Of a DNA stretch of 20,295 bases, positions 8,067-15,544 are shown one piece after another. Under the pieces are notes generated by a model. The model worked only from the letters and a program-made list of their open reading frames with translations. It had not been told where the DNA came from and did not search any database. A program made the position numbers and the translations under genes. Each line of letters starts with the position of its first letter. The first letter of the stretch is position 1. This DNA comes from an uncultured Armatimonadota bacterium (GTDB lineage: Bacteria; Armatimonadota; Armatimonadia; Armatimonadales; Armatimonadaceae), in assembly GCA_903881535.1 (NCBI GenBank), contig CAIRTT010000402.1, positions 1-20,295 of the forward strand, read 5' to 3'.

Positions 8067-11000
8067 TTATCTGGTGGTTGCCGATACGAATCCAACAGCT
8101 CCAACCCCATAGATGTTTCGCGCTTGTACTTCAGCTCTATACGTTGTCGCAGCCGTCAAGCCTGTGAAGGTGTAGCTCCTCGGCGTCGCAGTGTTCAACG
8201 TTACCGTTGAGACAACGGTGCCAGCGCCATTCTTCAGCGTCACGACCCATCCATTGGCAGGTGCTGCAACCGGGGTTGTAACCGCTGTCCAGGTCACCGG
8301 AATAGTCCTTGTCGTCGTCGTACCAACCGTTACCGTCGGTGCAGGATTTAGCTGCCCAGCGGATGTCGCAGAAACGATATTCGACCAAGCCGTGTTACCA
8401 AATGGTGTCACAAGCTGGACACGGTAGTAGTACAGGAGGTTCATTCCGAGGCCGGTGTCGGTGTATCTCGTTGCGTTTGCCGCGAGGTTTGTCGTCACAA
8501 GACCCGTAGTGAACTGTATGTTTCGGGCACGCTGCAGAACCAAACCAGTAGCAACGCCAGGATTGTTTATCCATGCGAGATTCATCGATGGTGCTGCTGT
8601 GGATGCTGCGACTGGTGTCGCAACCAAGCCTGATGGAGCCGCAGGCATTCCTGCATTCGAGGTTGTGGATGCAACGACAGATGGCGCACTAGCACCGTAG
8701 ACATTGTTCGTGATCACTCGATAGTAATACGTTGTGCTTGAAACAACTGTGCTGTCGGTGAAGGTCACTGCAGCACCGTTCGCCGTTGTAAAGCTGCGGT
8801 CGATCGTCGTAAACCCAGGATTCAGTGAACGCTGAACAGTGAAGTTCGTAACCCCCACAGGCTGTGTTCCGATCACCCAGCGGACGACAATGTTGTTGAT
8901 TGTTGAACCCGGTGCCGATGCCACAGCTGTGACACCTGTTACCGGTAAACCAAGCTGTCCAGGACTAACCGTACTTGCCGTTGCGGTGTAGGCAGATGCG
9001 GTATTACCACTACCAATGGCACGTACTCTGAAGTAGTAAGTGGTATTAAGCGCCAAACCAGCTGCCTGGAATGTTGTTGTGTTCGCACCTACCGTGGATG
9101 TAACCAGTCCGGTTGTGAATGCCGGGTTGGTTGCCATTTGAACTTCAAAGCTGGATTCATTCAACGAGTTGTCTGTCCATGACAGGCTAATACTCGGCGC
9201 CGATGCACTGACCGCAGCCGGTGTTGCAGCAAGCCCGGATGGAGCAACAGGTACCAGACCGCTTGCCGTTGAGCTTGCAACGTTCGATGCAGCCGAGTTT
9301 CCGTATATGTTCTGCAGAATAACTCTGTAGTAATACGATGTTGCCGGTGTAACAGTCGTATCAATATACGTTCGTACTGTCGTCGAAGCAGTGAACTGCG
9401 TGACGGTACCAGCCGTAAAGCCATTTGTCGTCGATCGCTCAATCAGGATTCCCTGAAGTGCAACCGCCTGCGTTGGCACTGTCCATCCCAACGTAATCGT
9501 TGGAGCCGTAACAGCTGCTGCAGATGCCGTTGCCGTCAGTCCCGATGCGGCGGTCGGCAACCGACCTGGGGTCGCTACAGATACAACACCGGTGTACACA
9601 TATGGACCATTTGCATCGACTGAGCGCAGCACATAGTAGTATGTCTGACTCAGTCCGACCGTTGAATCGAGGAAGCTGGTAGCGTTTCCCCCGAGCGTAA
9701 CGGACGTTACGTTGGTTGCAAATGTCGGATCCGTCGAACGCAGAATCTGAATGCTGGTAGCTCCAGGCAATGCGTTTGTCCAGTTCAAGGTCACCGTTGG
9801 CGCTGCAGCGGACAGTGTCGATGCAATACAGCTCACATTCGATATTGGGCTGTTAGGCTGAATCGTGACATCTACAGTTGCATACGTCGACTGACCACCG
9901 CCGTTAATGGCCGACACCCGATACGTGTGTGTTCCAGTCAGGTTGACCTCTGGTTCGGTAAATGATCCAACATTACCAACCGTCGTTCCGACCAATGCCC
10001 ATGTAGCGCCACCCTTAGCCTGGCGATCAATACGGTAGTTCCAGTTTGCCGCACTTGTGTTCCACGTGATGGTTGTTCGACCTGGATTGGTAGATGCCGT
10101 ACAGCCTGTAGGAGGCACTGGTGCTGTCTTGCTGACACGTACAGAAACTGGACGCATCATGTCATTTTCTTCATGTCCAAGGAGGTGACAGTGCCATGCA
10201 TAGTCCCACATAAAGTTGGTGTTTGCGTTGGCGACGGTTACCGTTTGGGTGAAGGTTGCAGGATCATTGATGATGATTGGTGCATCCACAGGTTTGGTTG
10301 GGTCAAGCGGGCGGATGTTATCAGGCAACACAAACGGCAAACTCATGTGCTTTGGACGCATTGCTACAATCGTGTCCATCAGAGGATGCATCTTGATAGA
10401 TTCTTTCCATCCAAGTTCATTGGCTTCCGGCCAAGTCACAGCGCCATCCCAACCTACACGGTTGATCAGCTGGATGTCGAAGAGGTGGAAATGCATCACA
10501 TGGGAGTCAACACCATTGTGCGTAACCTTCCAAATCTGGACACGGTTGTCAGACATGTTTTCCGTCGTTGGGTCAAAGTAACCCATTGGGAGCGTTGTCT
10601 GGATATTTGCTGTGCTCAATGGACGCTCGATGCCAAGAACCGCATTCATACGGCCAAACTTAGTCTCGAAAAGCTCATGGATAGCTTTTGCTTCCATCGG
10701 AACGGTAGCGGCCACACCGGTCGGTGCTCCAGTTTTTTCATCCAATGGAGTAAACGTCAAGCTTGTGGATTGAATAGCACTATACGTATCAGGGTAATTC
10801 TGTCCACGTACATTGTTGTACGCACTCTGCGGAACGATAGGAGCTGGATGGGATGCTGCATGTGCTGCAGAAATCAATGTTGTCAGGTCGGTCAGGTTGA
10901 CTGGTGCCGCCGCAGGTGCGCTGCTCACTTCGAAGCGCATGATGGTTCGGGTGTTTGGTGCAAATCCTTCGACGGTGCTAGGCGCTCCACCGGAATCCGT

Positions 11001-13247
11001 CATGTCATCGTTGCCGGTGAAGTAGTCCAAGCGGGCATCAAATCCTGGCAGTGGAGCTGCTGCATCGTTGTACATGATGATCTTGCTGCCAGCAGGAACG
11101 CCGGAGAAGTCAACAACCACATCAGCACGCTCCGCTGGACCAATCCAAAGGGAGTGTGTCGAGTTGTTCAACACAACAATGGTGCGACGCATGTATTCAT
11201 ATGCAAATGGTGCACTTGGGATCACAACAGGAGCTGGAAGGAAGCCAGCTTCGGATCCAACCTGAATCCAAGCAGGACCTGCATCCGCAGGATCTGGAAC
11301 TCCACCGACACGGTTATCTCTCGGCCATGTATCAGGCCATCCACCATCAGGAAGGCCTGTGCCTACCGTGCCATCCGGGTTTAGGGTTGGGTTTGTAAAC
11401 CCGACTCCAAGACCCGTCATACCAATATTTACCAATGGTGCCTTACCGGTAGTTGCAATGCTGTCGGTTACCTTATGCGGAGATGCAGGTAACATACGGA
11501 TTTCTGTTGGATGTGCAGGATCCACATAGTAAAGCTGCAAGTTTACGTAGCGCTCCGTACAGGCATTCAAGAAGCGGAAGCGGTACGACTTGCGATCAAC
11601 CTGCATTGTTGGGAATGCAGTACCGTTCACCGTCATCACATCCATGAATGCTTCAGGAACTGCTGAAGGATGCGGTACGCCTGGGATTATAGGAGGTTGA
11701 CCCGGGTAGTTTGCATATGGGTTTGGCACAGACCCCTTTTCCAAATTCCAAACAGGCCAGAACCATTCGCCATAGTCATAGCGTCCCATGCCATTCGCAC
11801 CGGAGATGTCAAATGGGTTTTGGTTTGGTGTGTAGACGTGTGGATACCAAAGGGATCCCATGCCACCCCACATAGTCGTATCCCAGGTTGGGTCAGTCGC
11901 CTTAAGCTGTGCAGCATCTGGGACGAATGTCTTGTCCTGGATGACTAGTGGGATTCCAAAGCGGTGGTCACCAGCTTCGGATGGCAAAACCTGCTTGAGG
12001 TCTGGGTTGATGCCCGAAAGGTTTGTTCCGTCGATCAGGTCCTTCTCGTACTTGTCAGTGATGAAGTAACCCGATGCCTCACCAGCGTAGAAGTTCAAAC
12101 GGGTCATACCACTGGTATGGTCGTGATAGAACATCTGCCGGGATGACTGCTGGTTCGTGAAGTAATACGTCATCGCACCATCACCAGGATCCGCCATGTC
12201 GGGAACGTTTCGTGCGCTTACACCCTTTTTGTAGGATGTGGTTTCACCAGCTGGGACAATCCACTGGTGAGGTGTGCCATCGGAGATCCAAGGCGTCTTC
12301 CCACCGTGTAGGTGAATCAACGCACGGTTTTCTGTGTACTGCTCGAAAACAGGGTTTCCGTTGCCATCGACGCCGGTTTGATGAGGTCCTTCGCCAGCAC
12401 CCATCAGGGTTTTGTCGACAGGCAGGAAGAGATTACCAGCATCGCCGATACCAATCTGGTTCACAAACTTTAACCGAACAGGACGGTCCGCTTCAGCAAA
12501 GATAAATGGTCCAAAGTAATGGCTAAAGTTCCCGCCCTGTGCACTTGGACTTAAGTCCCTATATCCACGGACCTTGGATGATGGAAGGTCGGAGGTCCAC
12601 TGGTGGAGAAAGTCATTGACAGCAATTTCGTAATAGTCATCGTTTGGGAATGCTGCATTTGTTACTTTCTGAGCAACAGGAATGTAGTTGCCAAGGTTGT
12701 TTGCATGATCAGGGCCAAGGCCAGGCAGACCATCGACGAACTTGCGGATACCTGTTCCTGCGATGTGATTGCCTTGGGCATCAAATTGAGGCAGTGGACT
12801 GTTTGCGTAGTTAGGCGACCCAAAGTAGTCCGGGGTCATACCGGGAACAATGTCTGGTCCCGCAAATGGTCCGGCGGCATTGGCGCGGGCAGCGCGTCGG
12901 CTTGCGGCCGCGGCTTTACGCTGCTCAGGCGTTACCCGCCCGAGGACCTTGGTTTCCTGACCAGTGGTCGCACGTACCTGATGGGTTCCATTTAGGCGTT
13001 TTGCAAGGCGACTCGCAGCGGATTCAATCGTTGCCATTCTGGGGGATGCCTTGGCGGCAACAGTTTTGCTCCCCTTCTTACCGACAGGCTTGACAACCTT
13101 AGCCGACTTTTTGACCGTGGGCTTAACGGGTGTAACCTTCGACTCATTCACGGGCCCGCCATAGGCGAGACTCAACATAATGAGCGAAGGGTTCACAATA
13201 GCCAATACACCGAACTTAAGGAACCAGTTCTGACGCTTGGTAACCAT
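8067..13247 (-). CDS. Giant secreted multicopper oxidase with seven FN3 domains (paralogue 2)
   Basis: The protein has 1726 residues. A signal peptide (1 to about 31) is followed by a Lys/Ala-rich linker to about residue 125. The CotA/bilirubin-oxidase-type core runs to about 1040. All copper ligands are present: type 2/3 histidines H312, H314, H375, H377, H919, H921, H1019, H1021; type 1 ligands H916, C1020, H1025, M1030 (HCHLLGHEENDM). H377 to H916 is about 540 residues versus about 265 in CotA, so the middle is greatly expanded. Seven FN3-like repeats of 89-102 residues follow at about 1042-1130, 1131-1228, 1229-1330, 1331-1430, 1431-1531, 1532-1631 and 1632-1726, with the recurrent TYYYRV strand. 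No membrane anchor is seen at the C-terminus. Next to cusBA, a Cu(I) oxidase role is plausible; Mn(II) or phenolic oxidation are alternatives. Confidence 0.95.
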   Translation of the reverse strand: MVTKRQNWFLKFGVLAIVNPSLIMLSLAYGGPVNESKVTPVKPTVKKSAKVVKPVGKKGSKTVAAKASPRMATIESAASRLAKRLNGTHQVRATTGQETKVLGRVTPEQRKAAAASRRAARANAAGPFAGPDIVPGMTPDYFGSPNYANSPLPQFDAQGNHIAGTGIRKFVDGLPGLGPDHANNLGNYIPVAQKVTNAAFPNDDYYEIAVNDFLHQWTSDLPSSKVRGYRDLSPSAQGGNFSHYFGPFIFAEADRPVRLKFVNQIGIGDAGNLFLPVDKTLMGAGEGPHQTGVDGNGNPVFEQYTENRALIHLHGGKTPWISDGTPHQWIVPAGETTSYKKGVSARNVPDMADPGDGAMTYYFTNQQSSRQMFYHDHTSGMTRLNFYAGEASGYFITDKYEKDLIDGTNLSGINPDLKQVLPSEAGDHRFGIPLVIQDKTFVPDAAQLKATDPTWDTTMWGGMGSLWYPHVYTPNQNPFDISGANGMGRYDYGEWFWPVWNLEKGSVPNPYANYPGQPPIIPGVPHPSAVPEAFMDVMTVNGTAFPTMQVDRKSYRFRFLNACTERYVNLQLYYVDPAHPTEIRMLPASPHKVTDSIATTGKAPLVNIGMTGLGVGFTNPTLNPDGTVGTGLPDGGWPDTWPRDNRVGGVPDPADAGPAWIQVGSEAGFLPAPVVIPSAPFAYEYMRRTIVVLNNSTHSLWIGPAERADVVVDFSGVPAGSKIIMYNDAAAPLPGFDARLDYFTGNDDMTDSGGAPSTVEGFAPNTRTIMRFEVSSAPAAAPVNLTDLTTLISAAHAASHPAPIVPQSAYNNVRGQNYPDTYSAIQSTSLTFTPLDEKTGAPTGVAATVPMEAKAIHELFETKFGRMNAVLGIERPLSTANIQTTLPMGYFDPTTENMSDNRVQIWKVTHNGVDSHVMHFHLFDIQLINRVGWDGAVTWPEANELGWKESIKMHPLMDTIVAMRPKHMSLPFVLPDNIRPLDPTKPVDAPIIINDPATFTQTVTVANANTNFMWDYAWHCHLLGHEENDMMRPVSVRVSKTAPVPPTGCTASTNPGRTTITWNTSAANWNYRIDRQAKGGATWALVGTTVGNVGSFTEPEVNLTGTHTYRVSAINGGGQSTYATVDVTIQPNSPISNVSCIASTLSAAAPTVTLNWTNALPGATSIQILRSTDPTFATNVTSVTLGGNATSFLDSTVGLSQTYYYVLRSVDANGPYVYTGVVSVATPGRLPTAASGLTATASAAAVTAPTITLGWTVPTQAVALQGILIERSTTNGFTAGTVTQFTASTTVRTYIDTTVTPATSYYYRVILQNIYGNSAASNVASSTASGLVPVAPSGLAATPAAVSASAPSISLSWTDNSLNESSFEVQMATNPAFTTGLVTSTVGANTTTFQAAGLALNTTYYFRVRAIGSGNTASAYTATASTVSPGQLGLPVTGVTAVASAPGSTINNIVVRWVIGTQPVGVTNFTVQRSLNPGFTTIDRSFTTANGAAVTFTDSTVVSSTTYYYRVITNNVYGASAPSVVASTTSNAGMPAAPSGLVATPVAASTAAPSMNLAWINNPGVATGLVLQRARNIQFTTGLVTTNLAANATRYTDTGLGMNLLYYYRVQLVTPFGNTAWSNIVSATSAGQLNPAPTVTVGTTTTRTIPVTWTAVTTPVAAPANGWVVTLKNGAGTVVSTVTLNTATPRSYTFTGLTAATTYRAEVQARNIYGVGAVGFVSATTR

Positions 13248-13334
13248 TTATCAATTTCTCTTTCGTACCGGGAATACGTGGCGTGTTGCCACACCTGTCA
13301 TCGCCTGTATCAAGGTTCGGGAGTCCCAAGGTAC
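13248..13334 (-). promoter_or_regulatory. Structured 5' leader of oxidase paralogue 2
   Basis: This is the counterpart of the leader at 2737-2820. On the minus strand GTACC (13330-13334) can pair with GGTAC (13265-13269). Inside are a GGG-ACT-CCC stem extended by U-G and U-A pairs (13317-13329) and a 5-bp hairpin GTGGC-AACAC-GCCAC (13278-13292). Position and layout match the first leader but the stem bases differ, so pairing is kept by compensatory change. The identical joining block and GAAAGAGAA near the start codon suggest control of translation or early transcription. Confidence 0.5.
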
Positions 13335-13337
13335 AGA

Positions 13338-13366
13338 TAGTTAACACTTGCGCAATATTCATGCCT
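13338..13366 (-). promoter_or_regulatory. Promoter-like block shared with oxidase 1
   Basis: On the minus strand TGT-TAACTA (hexamer 13338-13343), a 17-nt spacer and AGGCAT (13361-13366) mirror the block at 2828-2856. Conserved bases include ATATTGC in the spacer and TGTTAACTATCTG around the -10-like element. It lies immediately upstream of the folded leader. Confidence 0.4.
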
Positions 13367-13447
13367 GCAAACAAACTGATAGAGCGACAAGCGAAACGAC
13401 ATCCAAGCGTACTAAGAGAGATGTCTTCAGGAATCAGTACTATTACT

Positions 13448-13476
13448 GTATTATTTGCTTTACATAACTTAATCAA
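13448..13476 (-). promoter_or_regulatory. Sigma-70-like promoter upstream of oxidase 2
   Basis: On the minus strand TTGATT (13471-13476) and TAATAC (13448-13453) are 17 nt apart. This is the best consensus-like promoter in the 392-bp gap before the oxidase gene and would give a leader of about 195 nt. It is an alternative to the conserved block nearer the gene. Confidence 0.4.
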
Positions 13477-13536
13477 GTAATTGTAACAGTAATGCTAAAT
13501 GTTGCAATTCCAGCAACAGCAGTAAACCGGTCAACG

Positions 13537-13583
13537 ATTTATAAAGAAAAAGGGATGAGCGCCTATATTCAGCATTCATCCCT
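13537..13583 (-). terminator. Intrinsic terminator of the MFS gene
   Basis: On the minus strand an 8-bp stem AGGGATGA/TCATCCCT (13576-13583 with 13551-13558) closes a 17-nt loop and is followed directly by TTTTCTTTATAAA. It begins 57 nt after the permease stop codon. It separates the permease from the copper locus. Confidence 0.8.
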
Positions 13584-13639
13584 CAAATACAGTTAGCATC
13601 CATGATAGTGCCACCGATTCTAAAGCAGTCGATAGAGTG

Positions 13640-14815
13640 CTAGCCTTTTGCTGGAACTCGACGCGTTTTCTTGAAGTAGATATTTAGCACCGTTCCAAGT
13701 GCCACGATCACAACACAGTTCACAAGGAATGCTGCGCTGTAGCCACTTGCGGCCTTGATCTGTCCAAAGATAATCGGTCCAACAGCCTGCCCAACGAAGA
13801 ACATGAACGCGAATAAGCTGACCGCAGTAGCACGCAGCTCAGGTTTCAGCTCAGTTGCACGTGTCTGCAACGAACCGTGCATCGCAAAGTAGCCTAAGCC
13901 GAAGCAGAAAATACCCCCGATGGCCATCCACCACTGCCCGAGCTGACTCATCACAATACATCCGGCCGCGATCAACAAAGAGCCAAACTGCGCAATGCCA
14001 CCCTCGCCAAGACGGGTTACGAGCTTACGTACTGCAGATGAATACACAAGGCCACCAACGCCGTACATCGCCATGATCAACCCGATTTGCGTGGACTTCA
14101 TCAGCGGGAAGCCGGTCTTAATCGCCGCACCTAAGTAGGCCATCGTGCCGAACACCACGCAGCCCTCAATGAACACCGCGGCAAAAATCGCCTGCCCGGC
14201 GGGCATCGCAAAGAGATCAGCAAATGGCTTGAACGAAAATGGCTTGTCTTTGGCTTCTTCAGGAAACTTGATCGATTCGTACACCAGCGCACCAGCGGCT
14301 AAAACGGCACCGCCTCCAAACACCAAAAATGTCGCCCTCCAGCCAAACAAGTCCTGCAAGATACCGCCAAGGGAGCTACTGAAGATCTGACCAAGCATCA
14401 AGGCCATCATGAAGCGCGCAAGCGCAACCTGCCGGCCTTCATAGGCAATCTTGTCGCCAATATAGCTAAGCGATAACGGAATCACCGCAGCAGCGCAGAC
14501 ACCCGTTATAAACCGTAGCGCAATGAACACCGCAAGATTTGGGACGAAAGCACACGCAGCTGTTCCGATGGCAAATGCCATGAGTGCAACACTCATCACC
14601 TTCAGCTTGCCAATTCGGTCTCCCAGCGGCCCGTAAAACCATTGGCAAAGACCGTATGGGAAGGCATAGGCGCTGATCGTCCAGGCAGCCATTTCTTCTC
14701 CAACACCAAAGTCAAGCGCGATGATTTTGAGGACTGGGTCGATAACCCGGGCATCGGCGGAAACAAGAAAGGCTGCGAGGCCAAGAATCAACAAAGATGC
14801 CCGATTACGTGTCAT
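13640..14815 (-). CDS. MFS permease, DHA1-like
   Basis: A 391-residue polytopic membrane protein of the major facilitator superfamily with about 12 hydrophobic segments. The loop after TM2 has the MFS motif A form GPLGDRIGKLKV. TM4 region FITGVCAAAVIPLSLSYIGD and TM5 region MMALMLGQIFSSSLGG resemble drug or sugar efflux permeases (AraJ/DHA1 type); the substrate cannot be read from the sequence. I start at ATG 14813-14815 (MTRNRASLLILG); an in-frame GTG at 14852-14854 would add 13 residues. Neither has a good ribosome binding site. It ends in a clear intrinsic terminator. Oddly, the first 28 codons and the upstream region are repeated three more times just upstream. Confidence 0.9.
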   Translation of the reverse strand: MTRNRASLLILGLAAFLVSADARVIDPVLKIIALDFGVGEEMAAWTISAYAFPYGLCQWFYGPLGDRIGKLKVMSVALMAFAIGTAACAFVPNLAVFIALRFITGVCAAAVIPLSLSYIGDKIAYEGRQVALARFMMALMLGQIFSSSLGGILQDLFGWRATFLVFGGGAVLAAGALVYESIKFPEEAKDKPFSFKPFADLFAMPAGQAIFAAVFIEGCVVFGTMAYLGAAIKTGFPLMKSTQIGLIMAMYGVGGLVYSSAVRKLVTRLGEGGIAQFGSLLIAAGCIVMSQLGQWWMAIGGIFCFGLGYFAMHGSLQTRATELKPELRATAVSLFAFMFFVGQAVGPIIFGQIKAASGYSAAFLVNCVVIVALGTVLNIYFKKTRRVPAKG

Positions 14816-15366
14816 GTCTTTAATGTACACGGATGCACCCACAATTCGAAACACTTGATGCGCTAATAGCGGTTAATGGAAGCCTGTTATTCGGCAACTA
14901 ATCTGGCGAAACCCTCTTGGAAACTGGGTCGATAACACGGGCATCGGCGGAATCAAGAAAGGCTGCGGGGCCAAGAATCAACACGGACGCACCCACATTT
15001 CGAAACACTAAGCGCGCCAAGTGCGGTTAATGAAAGCCTGTTATTCGGCAACGAATGTGGCGTAAAACTCTTGAAAACTTAGTCAATAACCCGGGCATCG
15101 GCGGAAACAAGAAAGGCTGCGAGAGCAAGGGGTGACACTGTTTCCCCGTCAAAACGAATGAACTCAATGTATTTGAAGGCAGGCACATTTCGAAACACTA
15201 AGCGCGCCAAGTGCGGTTAATGGAAGCCTGTTATTCGGCAACTAATCTGGCGAAACCCTCTTGGAAACTGGGTCGATAACACGGGCATCGGCGGAAAAAA
15301 GAAAGGCTGCGGGGCCAAGAATCGACAAAGACACCCGACGACGTGTTGTGTCTCTAATGTCCACGG
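14733..15366. repeat. Tandem array of four degenerate copies of the MFS gene 5' end
   Basis: Units begin with actgggtcgataac or a close variant at 14733, 14923, 15077 and 15267, giving periods of 190, 154 and 190 bp. The first unit is the real start of the permease gene plus its upstream region. Unit 2 lacks 36 bp covering the ATG but stays in frame. Unit 3 keeps both ends but has a different middle of the same length. Unit 4 has the ATG changed to ACA. The stretches 14871-14984 and 15217-15330 are almost identical, so a 344-bp double unit was probably duplicated. No transposase or terminal inverted repeat is seen. Confidence 0.85.
14923..15366 (-). pseudogene. Relic N-terminal fragments of the MFS permease
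   Basis: Translated on the minus strand, the extra units encode versions of the permease start. Unit 2 gives GASVLILGPAAFLDSADARVIDPV then runs into a stop; unit 4 gives SLSILGPAAFLFSADARVIDPV with no ATG; unit 3 gives LALAAFLVSADARVID then TAA. None continues into the rest of a transporter. They are remnants or by-products of tandem duplication. The stretch 15367-15507 beyond them shows no gene that I can support. Confidence 0.6.
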
Positions 15367-15507
15367 AATCAGGCATTTTGCCGAATAGCTGGCAAGGTTT
15401 CTCTCGTTGTAAAGATTAGCATCAGGGGATGCCACCCAAAACCATTTAGCCAAACATCGCTCACGTGTGCAGGATATCGACTGTGACTCTATGAACATAT
15501 TGTTAAC

Positions 15508-15537
15508 ACCCGGTGCCGCGATGTTGCGGCTTCGGGT
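15508..15537 (-). terminator. Hairpin after the FG-GAP gene
   Basis: ACCCG/CGGGT and GCCGC/GCGGC form two 5-bp helices separated by a 2x2 internal mismatch, with a 6-nt loop. It starts 7 nt after the stop codon of the FG-GAP gene. The minus-strand sequence after it (GTTAACAATATG) is AT-rich but lacks a T run. Confidence 0.5.
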
Positions 15538-15544
15538 GGGTTGA

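Noticed and set aside
10173..11384. 403-codon open frame on the plus strand
   Set aside because: It is antisense to the conserved copper-binding core of the oxidase; its Cys/Trp/His-rich translation resembles no protein family and reflects the codons of the real gene.
14733..15366. CRISPR array or insertion sequence
   Set aside because: Units of 154-190 bp are too long for CRISPR repeats and spacers; there is no transposase, terminal inverted repeat or target duplication, and the units match the adjacent gene's start.
15217..15498. 93-codon minus-strand open frame next to the repeats
   Set aside because: It runs through the last repeat unit in a frame different from the permease relics and has no ribosome binding site or family resemblance.
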